Under the pieces are notes generated by a model. The model was not told where the DNA came from, made no database searches, and saw nothing but the letters and a program-made list of their open reading frames with translations. Positions 1 to 5,828 of a stretch of DNA of 5,909 bases are shown here, piece after piece (within the stretch, counting starts at the first letter, position 1; each line of letters starts with the position of its first letter). The DNA comes from Candidatus Gastranaerophilales bacterium (GTDB taxonomy: Bacteria > Cyanobacteriota > Vampirovibrionia > Gastranaerophilales > Gastranaerophilaceae). The DNA lies in NCBI GenBank assembly GCA_905235825.1, contig CAJONH010000188.1, positions 1 through 5,909 of the forward strand, given 5' to 3'. A program made the translations under genes and the position numbers.

Positions 1-666
1 AACATTAGTAGGGTTGACTTTAGTCAACCAAAACAAGATGTTACAACTTACTTTGACCAAATAGATTTTGATAAACTGCCAAATTCCTTTGTAATCAAGT
101 GTAATCACGGATGCAAATGGCAATATATAATAAAAGATAAAGAAGCGTTTATACAAAACAAACGATTGTTCGATATGGTAAAACAAAACATGACGGGCTG
201 GTTGGAACAAGACTACAGCTTTTGGTGCGGTTTTGAATTAAATTATCGAAATATAGAACCTAAAATATTAATTGAACCCTTAATTAGAGAAAACATAAAT
301 AAAGAAATAGAAAAGATTAATGTTTATTGTTTTAAAGGCATACCTGAAATATTTGTACAATTTTACGGCAGAACAAATGATGGAATGAGTATTTTTGATA
401 AAAAATTTAATAACATCGATGATTTTTTCAATTTCCCCGAAAGAAAAATATATATTAATGCAGACGAAAAAATAATCGAACGTTTAAATTCTATTTCAAA
501 ACTGTCAGCAGAATTATCTAAAGAATTTGATTTTGTACGTATAGATTGGATGATATGTCAAAATAAAATTTGGTTTGAAGAATTTACATTTACACCATAT
601 TCGGGATTTCATCGTATTGATATAAAAGATTGGAATTTAAAATTAGGAAACATGATTGAAATATAA
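1..666 (+). CDS. TupA-like ATP-grasp family protein, 5' truncated
   Basis: The frame is open from base 1, so the true start lies upstream and 221 residues are visible. Seen: near the N-terminus the LPNSFVIKCNHG block (residues 26-37, with K33 and N35-H36-G37) matches the nucleotide-binding entry of TupA-like ATP-grasp proteins. Near the C-terminus the FVRID block (178-182) and EEFTFTPYSGF (193-203) match the acidic metal/ATP-binding end of that fold. Known: TupA takes part in teichuronopeptide synthesis in Bacillus, and relatives are common in capsule and surface-polysaccharide clusters, where they probably ligate an amino acid or peptide to a sugar acid. Inferred: an ATP-dependent carboxylate-amine ligase in the cytoplasm; the substrate is unknown. 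It lies 23 bp ahead of a Gly/Tyr/Cys-rich small protein and probably shares its transcript. It could belong to an upstream polysaccharide cluster or act on that peptide, as ATP-grasp enzymes do in graspetide pathways. An internal start at 166 would remove the ATP-binding block, so it is not the gene start. Confidence 0.75.
   Translation, partial: NISRVDFSQPKQDVTTYFDQIDFDKLPNSFVIKCNHGCKWQYIIKDKEAFIQNKRLFDMVKQNMTGWLEQDYSFWCGFELNYRNIEPKILIEPLIRENINKEIEKINVYCFKGIPEIFVQFYGRTNDGMSIFDKKFNNIDDFFNFPERKIYINADEKIIERLNSISKLSAELSKEFDFVRIDWMICQNKIWFEEFTFTPYSGFHRIDIKDWNLKLGNMIEI
12..29. repeat. Perfect 8-bp inverted repeat with 2-bp spacer inside the ATP-grasp gene
   Basis: GGTTGACT (12-19) is followed by TT and then AGTCAACC (22-29), a perfect inverted repeat. 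It lies within coding sequence (residues 4-10 of the visible frame), upstream of the conserved ATP-binding block. It could be an operator-like site or a small RNA hairpin, but one such palindrome inside a gene can also arise by chance. No function is claimed. Confidence 0.4.
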
Positions 667-689
667 ATGAACAGTAGAATGAGGTCGAC

Positions 690-977
690 ATGAATTTTGA
701 AATAATTGAAGGATTAACAACGGCAGAAATAGAAGAAATGTACAATGATATCGTTGAAAAAGACGAAGCATCTGTAATTACGGAATGTTGTCATTATATT
801 GTGTGTACAAACGGACTCAGCGGATATTTCGTAACTTATGATAGAGGCGGCGGCTGCAGGACTTGTTCTTATGCCGCACCCGGATATTATACTTATATAC
901 GGGAGCCTGCTAGTGGTGGTTCTTCGGGAAGGGTTTGCGGAGCTTTTGTTGGCGGATATGTATATTACGAGTACTAA
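690..977 (+). CDS. Small Gly/Tyr/Cys-rich protein, candidate RiPP precursor
   Basis: A 95-residue protein of no family I recognise. Seen: residues 1-32 are acidic (10 Asp/Glu against a single Lys), Cys-free and predicted helical around TTAEIEEMYNDIVE (10-23). From residue 33 the character changes: C33, C34, C39, C56, C59 and C83, eleven Tyr, twelve Gly, a GGG run (53-55), GG pairs at 76-77 and 88-89, and an aromatic end, YVYYEY. There is no signal peptide or membrane segment. GAGGT at 681-685 gives a well-spaced ribosome binding site. It is 23 bp after the ATP-grasp gene and 13 bp before the U32-like gene. Known: an acidic helical leader plus a short residue-biased core, next to enzyme genes, is typical of RiPP precursors. 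Inferred: residues 1 to about 31 are a recognition leader and the rest is modified. The cleavage site is not evident; the GG/GGG positions are possible. Alternatives are a small Cys-rich metal-binding or structural protein. The coding call is firm; the function is tentative. Confidence 0.7.
   Translation: MNFEIIEGLTTAEIEEMYNDIVEKDEASVITECCHYIVCTNGLSGYFVTYDRGGGCRTCSYAAPGYYTYIREPASGGSSGRVCGAFVGGYVYYEY
841..960. other. G+C-rich patch coding the putative core peptide
   Basis: By hand count 63 of 120 bases are G or C here, against 11 of 60 in 1021-1080 just downstream. Part of the bias follows from Gly, Ala, Pro, Arg and Cys codons. The scarcity of A+T-rich stop codons here also opens overlapping frames on both strands, which are not separate genes. 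The contrast may reflect selection on the peptide sequence or a different origin for the segment. Confidence 0.7.
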
Positions 978-981
978 ATAT

Positions 982-986
982 GAGGG
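982..986 (+). promoter_or_regulatory. Ribosome binding site that sets the U32-like gene start
   Basis: GAGGG sits 4 bp before the ATG at 991. The same frame is open further upstream to an ATG at 838, but that extension would overlap most of the small-protein gene and has no good ribosome binding site. This site therefore favours 991 as the start. Confidence 0.7.
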
Positions 987-990
987 TAAA

Positions 991-2157
991 ATGATTTTTG
1001 AATTTTCATTACCAATGCCATATTCAAAAGAAAATATTAATAAACTTACGGTTATAAACAATGAAATTGAGAAAAGTAAAATTAAAACATTATTTTTTTC
1101 ACTTCCTTCAAGCTGTGAATTGTATACAGGTTTTGAACAGCCCAGAAACCGTTTAATACAATATTCCGATTTTAGTTTTTGGAAAATATTAATGGAATAT
1201 TCGTTAGAAAAAAATTTTGATATTATCTACAATTTCAATCTTGCTCGTCCTGTTGATATTGAAAATCCAAACTTAAATATTCAATTGGAAAAATTAAATA
1301 AGATTTTAATTGAACTGCAAAAAATCGGAATAAAAAATTTAAGAATTTATAATATGCAGTTGTTGGAATATATATCAAAATATTACCCCTGTTTTGATTT
1401 GTATGTTTCAACAGTAACAAATTATAAAACTATACATGAATTTGAAAATTTAAAAATACTATATCCTCAAATTAAGCAAATTGTACCTTCACAGGATATG
1501 AATAAAAATTTTGAACTATTAAATAATATAAAGAACAAATTAAATATTAATTTGGAAATTATGTGTAATGACGGATGTGTTCAAGGTTGTATTAATTTTT
1601 ATAATCATCATGGAATGACGAATTACGAAGATAATTATTTATATGGAATAACCTGTACAACATCATGTGAAAAATTAAATATTATTAATCCTTTTATATA
1701 CTTATGCAGGAGTAATCATGTTTTTCCTTGGGACATAGAAGAATATGGCAAAATAGGAATAACCAAATTTAAATTGACAGGCAGGGACGGCATTAATGAT
1801 ATTCATTCAAGTAATGCAATAAACTTATATTATAAGTATTTACTCGGAATTGATAATTGCAAAAAACTTAATTACTATCCTATAGTAAATTTCTTAAATA
1901 ATTCAAGAATACAGGAAAAATTTACTTGTTTAACGGGAAAGGATATAATACACTTAATGCCTAAAATTCAACATTTTAGAAAATACGGACACTTGTGTGC
2001 CTCACAATGCGGAATTAAGTGTATTTACTGTTATAAATGCTCGAAAAAAATTCAAAAAGTTTATGAAAAGAAAATAAAGAAGAAACAAGATTTTATACCT
2101 GCCTGTACAATAATAAAAAACGAGTATAGCGGTTATATTAACAGACCCGATAACTAA
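991..2157 (+). CDS. Peptidase-U32-like protein with two cysteine clusters
   Basis: A 388-residue soluble protein resembling the peptidase U32 (collagenase-like) TIM-barrel family. Seen: a central block LEIMCNDGCVQGCINFYNHH with C192, C196, C200, H206 and H207; then C222, C226 and C239; the typical stretch VFPWDIEEYGKIGITKFKLT (about 243-262) followed by GRD; and a C-terminal cluster C336-x3-C340-x3-C344-x2-C347-x2-C350, followed by a Lys-rich tail. Known: despite the family name, UbiU/UbiV, RlhA and TrhP carry an iron-sulfur cluster bound by four Cys and take part in O2-independent hydroxylation of ubiquinone precursors, 23S rRNA and tRNA; prephenate has been implicated as oxygen donor. Inferred: C196, C200, C222 and C239 are the best candidates for such a cluster, and the C-terminal cysteines may hold a second one. 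It begins 13 bp after the small-protein gene and is last in the operon, so it may modify that peptide. A protease, RNA-modifying or unrelated role remains possible. Confidence 0.65.
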   Translation: MIFEFSLPMPYSKENINKLTVINNEIEKSKIKTLFFSLPSSCELYTGFEQPRNRLIQYSDFSFWKILMEYSLEKNFDIIYNFNLARPVDIENPNLNIQLEKLNKILIELQKIGIKNLRIYNMQLLEYISKYYPCFDLYVSTVTNYKTIHEFENLKILYPQIKQIVPSQDMNKNFELLNNIKNKLNINLEIMCNDGCVQGCINFYNHHGMTNYEDNYLYGITCTTSCEKLNIINPFIYLCRSNHVFPWDIEEYGKIGITKFKLTGRDGINDIHSSNAINLYYKYLLGIDNCKKLNYYPIVNFLNNSRIQEKFTCLTGKDIIHLMPKIQHFRKYGHLCASQCGIKCIYCYKCSKKIQKVYEKKIKKKQDFIPACTIIKNEYSGYINRPDN

Positions 2158-2165
2158 CAGGTCTG
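2142..2165 (+). repeat. Small inverted repeat spanning the U32-like stop codon
   Basis: CAGACC (2142-2147) and GGTCTG (2160-2165) can pair around a 12-base loop that holds the TAA stop at 2155-2157. There is no T-tract after it. It may stabilise the transcript's 3' end ahead of the terminator at 2198, or may be chance. Confidence 0.3.
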
Positions 2166-2197
2166 ATTATTATAAAAAGATATATTTACGTAGCAAT

Positions 2198-2226
2198 GCG
2201 GAATTATTGAAATTCCGCTTTTTTTT
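2198..2226 (+). terminator. Intrinsic terminator after the U32-like gene
   Basis: A perfect 8-bp stem, GCGGAATT (2198-2205) with AATTCCGC (2211-2218), a five-base loop, then eight T residues (2219-2226). It lies 40 bp beyond the U32-like stop and ends the operon, so the downstream gene at 2294 is probably transcribed separately. Confidence 0.85.
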
Positions 2227-2293
2227 ATTATTTGAATATTCATAGCAAAAAATTTTATTTTTATACCTTTTTTCCTCTCGGAAAGGAAGTTAT

Positions 2294-3211
2294 ATGGATA
2301 GAATTGATTTAAAAAATTGCAGTAAGATAATTTATATACCTGAAGGCAACAGAGTTCATAAATTATATGTTACATATTTACCTGATGAAGATGAAGATAA
2401 ATTTGAAAAGCAAAATAATGATAAACAACCTCCCAAAAAGAAGAATAACGGTTTATTAGGACAAATTACGTCGATTGTAAAAAAACCTGTTGAAACAATC
2501 AAAAATTGTTTTGGTAAAAAATCCGCTGATAAAAAAACAACAGAAACAAAAGAAGAAAAACTACCGGCTAAAAAACATCCAAGAATGCATATATTTATAT
2601 GCAGGGATGCTACACCGTTATTTGAACAGCCGATAGCAGAACAACCACAAATAGTATATCCTTATAATTCTGCTGAAATATCACCAATGCAAGATTATAG
2701 TCCTGTTAATGAATCGCAAAATTATGAAAATGAATTTGAAGTTCCTAATGCTGAAACTATGATGACGATTAAAACAAAAAAAGGCAGAGAATTAAGTCAA
2801 AGAGAACAAGAACGTATTAATTCAGTAAAAGAAAGAATTACACCCGATAATAATGCCTTAATAAAAAATATAAACGGGAGTATTATAAGTCAATCAAACA
2901 AAAAAATTACACTTACTCACGAGGGAAAATCTATTTCCGTTGAATTGAAAAAAAACAAACAAAATGAAGATTATTTGGAATTAGGTTATCTTGATGAAGA
3001 TAAAAATAATGCAGTATATGCTGATTTGCTTAAATCGGGAATGCTTGCGGGAAGCAGTTCAAGAGTTGCCGACTTTAAAGAATTACAATTTATGCTTAAC
3101 GGAGCATTACAGATGGCTCAACAAGAGTTTAATTCCGATTTTGATTATGATACAGCAGGAAACATAATAGAAAATTTTAATTACAGCTTAACACGACGCA
3201 GAGAATTTTAA
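2294..3211 (+). CDS. Hypothetical charged protein of unknown function
   Basis: A 305-residue protein that I do not recognise. Seen: residues 1-30 look like short beta strands (SKIIYIPEGN, VHKLYVTYLP). An acidic run, DEDEDKFEK, follows at 31-39. Residues 44-95 are Lys-rich and contain an amphipathic stretch around GLLGQITSIVKKPVETIKNC (53-72). A short KHPRMHIFICRD segment is at 94-105 and a Pro/Gln/Asn/Glu-rich, probably disordered linker covers about 108-155. Residues 190-240 look like beta hairpins, and the C-terminus (about 240-305) looks helical, ending in RRREF. There is no signal peptide, membrane segment or catalytic motif; cysteines are only C9, C72 and C103. The start is supported by AGGAAG at 2284-2289. 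It lies between a strong terminator and two weak hairpins, so it is probably monocistronic. A weak -35/-10 pair (TTCATA 2239-2244, TATACC 2262-2267) may drive it. The modular, low-complexity middle suggests a scaffold, adaptor or nucleic-acid-associated protein, but no function is assigned. Confidence 0.65.
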   Translation: MDRIDLKNCSKIIYIPEGNRVHKLYVTYLPDEDEDKFEKQNNDKQPPKKKNNGLLGQITSIVKKPVETIKNCFGKKSADKKTTETKEEKLPAKKHPRMHIFICRDATPLFEQPIAEQPQIVYPYNSAEISPMQDYSPVNESQNYENEFEVPNAETMMTIKTKKGRELSQREQERINSVKERITPDNNALIKNINGSIISQSNKKITLTHEGKSISVELKKNKQNEDYLELGYLDEDKNNAVYADLLKSGMLAGSSSRVADFKELQFMLNGALQMAQQEFNSDFDYDTAGNIIENFNYSLTRRREF

Positions 3212-3216
3212 TTTGC

Positions 3217-3242
3217 ATCTAAGACAGCATTATTAGATTTTT
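3217..3242 (+). terminator. Weak terminator-like hairpin after the hypothetical gene
   Basis: ATCTAA (3217-3222) pairs with TTAGAT (3233-3238) around a ten-base loop, followed by TTTT (3239-3242). The stem is short and AT-rich, so it may only pause transcription. It begins 6 bp after the stop codon at 3211. Confidence 0.35.
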
Positions 3243-3314
3243 AAAAGCATTAAGAAAAATAAAAAATGTGAAAGCATATACGAAACTCTGTTAAATTAAA
3301 TATTTGTAAAAAAT

Positions 3315-3351
3315 TGATAATAGTGTGTAAACCTTATTATCAGCTTTTTTT
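3315..3351 (+). terminator. Candidate intrinsic terminator upstream of nrdD
   Basis: TGATAATA (3315-3322) pairs with TATTATCA (3335-3342) across a 12-base loop, followed by GC and seven T residues (3345-3351). The stem has one G-C pair and is weaker than the other terminators in the window. The T-tract and its position between two same-strand genes support it. It would separate nrdD from the gene at 2294. The rest of the 279-bp gap shows only the promoter-like pair at 3374-3402 and AT-rich DNA. Confidence 0.5.
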
Positions 3352-3373
3352 ATTATTCTATACTTTCGATATA

Positions 3374-3402
3374 TTTACAATTTTAGTTGAACATAATATT
3401 AT
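3374..3402 (+). promoter_or_regulatory. nrdD: Candidate sigma-70-type promoter for nrdD
   Basis: TTTACA (3374-3379) and TATTAT (3397-3402) are each one mismatch from the -35 and -10 consensus and are separated by 17 bp. They lie just after the terminator at 3315-3351 and would give a leader of about 80 nt. Such matches are frequent in AT-rich DNA. I found no convincing NrdR-box pair near it. Confidence 0.35.
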
Positions 3403-3479
3403 AATTAAACCTATAACTGCAATCAAAAAACATGACAAATAATTGCCGTATATAAAGGGATTTGCAAATAAGTGTAATC

Positions 3480-3484
3480 GGAGG
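3480..3484 (+). promoter_or_regulatory. nrdD: Ribosome binding site that sets the nrdD start
   Basis: GGAGG lies 6 bp before the ATG at 3491. The frame is also open from an ATG at 3443, but the 16 extra residues do not look like NrdD, and the protein from 3491 begins with the expected ATP-cone sequence MNKIVKRDGNIVAFD. Confidence 0.8.
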
Positions 3485-3490
3485 AAATTT

Positions 3491-5650
3491 ATGAATAAAA
3501 TTGTAAAGAGAGATGGAAATATTGTAGCTTTTGATGCAGAAAAAATCAAAACCGCAATTTTAAAAGCAGTATCGGTTACAAAAGAATTTGATGAAAAAGA
3601 AGCAGAAAAAGTAACACGCAAAGTAGTTAAAATGGCAGAAGAAATTGCCGATAAAAAAGAATCTAACTTAAAAGCACCTACGGTTGAAGAAGTTCAGGAT
3701 GCGGTTGAACTTTCTCTTTATTCATACGGATTTACTCAAACAGCTAAAACATATATTCTATATAGAGAACAAAGAAAACGCATTCGTGATTTTGCTTCCG
3801 GTTTAAATATTGATATGGTTGACGATTATTTATCTCAGCTTGATTGGCAGGTAAATGAAAATTCAAATATGTCTTATTCTATTCAGGGATTAAATAATTA
3901 TATTGCTTCAAACATAAGCAAAAACTATTGGTTAAATAAAATTTATCCCGAAGAAATTAAAAATGCACATCAAAACGGTGATATTCACATACACGATTTG
4001 AATATAATATCCGTATATTGTGTAGGCTGGGATTTAAAAGACCTGTTAACCGAAGGTTTTAAAGGAGTACAGGGTAAAGTTTCCAGTAAACCCGCAAAAC
4101 ATTTTAGAACGGCATTAGGACAAATCGTCAACTTTTTATATACAATGCAGGGAGAAAGTGCGGGAGCTCAGGCATTTTCTAATTTCGATACACTCCTTGC
4201 ACCTTTTGTAAGATATGACGGTTTAAACTATCAACAGGTAAAACAATGTCTGCAGGAATTTGTATTTAATATGAACGTGCCAACAAGAGTAGGATTTCAG
4301 ACTCCTTTTTCCAATATTACAATGGATTTAAACGTACCTTCTTATTATGCAGACCAGCCTGTTATAATCGGCGGTGAATATATGGAAGAAACATATTCCC
4401 AATTCCAAAATGAAATGGATATGATTAATAAAGCCTTTTTTGAAGTTATGATGGAAGGTGACAGTTCAGGCAGAGTATTTACTTTCCCCATTCCGACTTA
4501 TAATATTACAAAAGACTTTGACTGGGATAATAAAAATATTGAAGGTTTATGGGAAATGAGTGCTAAATACGGCATTCCGTATTTCTCGAACTTTATAAAT
4601 TCGGATATGAATCCTGAAGATGCTCGTTCTATGTGCTGTAGATTAAGAATTGACAACAGAGAGCTGGAATATAGAGGCGGAGGATTATTCGGCTCAAATC
4701 CTCTGACGGGTTCAATCGGTGTTGTTACAATGAATTTACCGAGAATTGCTTATCTGGCTAAAGATAAAAACGAATTTTTATCACTTTTAGCCGACAGAAT
4801 GGAAATTGCCAAAAACTCGCTTGAAATTAAAAGAAAATTACTTGAAAAATTAACGGATAACGGCTTATATCCGTATACAAAATTCTATTTAAGAGATATA
4901 AAATCAAGATTTGGAGTATATTGGAAAAATCATTTTTCAACAATCGGTCTAATCGGTATGAATGAAGCCTGTGTAAATTTGTTCGGAAAAGGCATTGAAA
5001 CCGAAGAAGGTCAAAATTTTGCACTTGCTGTTATGGATTTTATGAGAGATAAAATAAAAGAATACCAAGTACAAACAGGTCATAACTATAATTTGGAAGC
5101 AACACCCGCCGAAGGTACAAGCTACAGACTCGCAAAACTGGATAAGAAAAATACACCGATGATAAAATGTGCGAATGAAAAACAATATGAAAAAGGTGCC
5201 GCACCTTATTATTCAAATTCAACTCATCTTCCCGTAAATTATACGGATGATATATTTGAATTACTTGATTTGCAGGATGAATTACAGACAAAATATACAG
5301 GCGGTACGGTAGTTCATATTTTTGCAGGCGAGAGATTACATAATAATGAAACTTTAAAAAATCTGGTAAAGAAAATCTGTAAAAATTACAGACTCCCTTA
5401 TTTTACATTTTCTCCGACATTCAGTGTCTGTGAAAATCACGGTTATATAAAAGGAGAACATTTTACCTGCCCCGACTGCGGAAGTGAATGTGAAGTATAT
5501 TCAAGAATAGTAGGATATATCCGCCCTGTTCAACAGTGGAATAAAGGTAAAAAATCCGAATTTGAAAACAGAAAAACTTTTGTTATCGAAGAAGAAAAAT
5601 CATTTCACGACTGTACTGAATTAGATGCAGGCTGTGAATGCGGATTTTAA
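3491..5650 (+). CDS. nrdD: Anaerobic (class III) ribonucleoside-triphosphate reductase
   Basis: Reduces ribonucleoside triphosphates to deoxyribonucleotides for DNA synthesis without oxygen, in the cytoplasm, using a glycyl radical installed by the radical-SAM activase NrdG. The product has 719 residues, close to E. coli NrdD (712). Seen in order: an ATP-cone (about 4-98, starting VKRDG); GDIHIHDL (163-170), then C177, probably one active-site Cys; MNVPTRVGFQTPFSNITMDL (261-280); MCCRLR with C382/C383, where the thiyl-radical Cys is expected; the RGGGLFGSNPLTGSIGVVTM region (395-414); NLEATPAEGTSYRLA (534-548); a four-Cys metal site C647, C660, C663, C667; and the glycyl-radical motif RIVGY with G675. 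The ATP-cone implies allosteric control by ATP/dATP. Oddities: the C-terminus ends with C708, C715 and C717, and no nrdG follows, because a terminator lies 20 bp beyond the stop. An activase must be encoded elsewhere. The sequence style is nearer the Thermotoga-type NrdD than E. coli, but the reductant subclass cannot be settled. Confidence 0.96.
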   Translation: MNKIVKRDGNIVAFDAEKIKTAILKAVSVTKEFDEKEAEKVTRKVVKMAEEIADKKESNLKAPTVEEVQDAVELSLYSYGFTQTAKTYILYREQRKRIRDFASGLNIDMVDDYLSQLDWQVNENSNMSYSIQGLNNYIASNISKNYWLNKIYPEEIKNAHQNGDIHIHDLNIISVYCVGWDLKDLLTEGFKGVQGKVSSKPAKHFRTALGQIVNFLYTMQGESAGAQAFSNFDTLLAPFVRYDGLNYQQVKQCLQEFVFNMNVPTRVGFQTPFSNITMDLNVPSYYADQPVIIGGEYMEETYSQFQNEMDMINKAFFEVMMEGDSSGRVFTFPIPTYNITKDFDWDNKNIEGLWEMSAKYGIPYFSNFINSDMNPEDARSMCCRLRIDNRELEYRGGGLFGSNPLTGSIGVVTMNLPRIAYLAKDKNEFLSLLADRMEIAKNSLEIKRKLLEKLTDNGLYPYTKFYLRDIKSRFGVYWKNHFSTIGLIGMNEACVNLFGKGIETEEGQNFALAVMDFMRDKIKEYQVQTGHNYNLEATPAEGTSYRLAKLDKKNTPMIKCANEKQYEKGAAPYYSNSTHLPVNYTDDIFELLDLQDELQTKYTGGTVVHIFAGERLHNNETLKNLVKKICKNYRLPYFTFSPTFSVCENHGYIKGEHFTCPDCGSECEVYSRIVGYIRPVQQWNKGKKSEFENRKTFVIEEEKSFHDCTELDAGCECGF

Positions 5651-5670
5651 ATTAAATAAAATAAAAAATA

Positions 5671-5694
5671 AAGCGGGATAGTACTATCCCGCTT
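5671..5694 (+). terminator. Terminator after nrdD, perfect palindrome
   Basis: A perfect 24-bp palindrome: AAGCGGGATA (5671-5680) pairs with TATCCCGCTT (5685-5694) around a GTAC loop. The run preceding it is almost all A, so on the minus strand it is followed by a T-rich stretch, while on the plus strand only TTCCTTG follows. It therefore probably works in both directions and fits a convergent gene arrangement. Confidence 0.75.
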
Positions 5695-5778
5695 CCTTGT
5701 AAATATAAAAATTTTAAAGTTTCTTACGAAAGAATGGAATAAAATTTTGTATTAAAAAAGGAATAACGATATATAAAT

Positions 5779-5806
5779 GCAGGTCGGCTTGGTAAAGCCG
5801 ACCTGC
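5779..5806 (-). terminator. GC-rich hairpin, probable terminator of the minus-strand gene
   Basis: GCAGGTCGGCTT (5779-5790) and AAGCCGACCTGC (5795-5806) form a perfect 12-bp stem with a GGTA loop. It lies 22 bp beyond the stop of the minus-strand regulator gene. On that strand it is followed by ATTTATATAT, which is T-rich but not a clean T-tract, so the terminator call is moderate. It could also be a dispersed palindromic repeat or mRNA-stabilising hairpin. The remaining 178-bp gap between the two genes holds no recognisable gene. Confidence 0.55.
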
Positions 5807-5828
5807 GATTATAATATAAACTAAATCT

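Noticed and set aside
838..990. N-terminal extension of the U32-like protein to an upstream ATG at 838
   Set aside because: It overlaps most of the small-protein gene, has no good ribosome binding site, and the 51 added residues do not resemble the family; the ATG at 991 follows GAGGG.
714..1061. Open frame of 115 codons on the minus strand
   Set aside because: It is antisense to the small-protein gene and exists because that G+C-rich patch has few stop codons; its translation shows no family features.
3443..3490. Upstream ATG of nrdD
   Set aside because: The 16 extra residues are not NrdD-like, and the GGAGG site at 3480-3484 places the start at 3491.
3212..3490. NrdR boxes or a riboswitch upstream of nrdD
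   Set aside because: No pair of sites resembling the NrdR consensus and no recognisable riboswitch core was found by eye.
3358..3621. Minus-strand open frame across the nrdD promoter region and start
   Set aside because: It overlaps the confident ATP-cone coding sequence and has a low-complexity hydrophobic translation without family similarity.
4827..5291. Three overlapping minus-strand open frames inside nrdD
   Set aside because: They are shadows of a strongly conserved plus-strand gene and have no ribosome binding sites or recognisable products.
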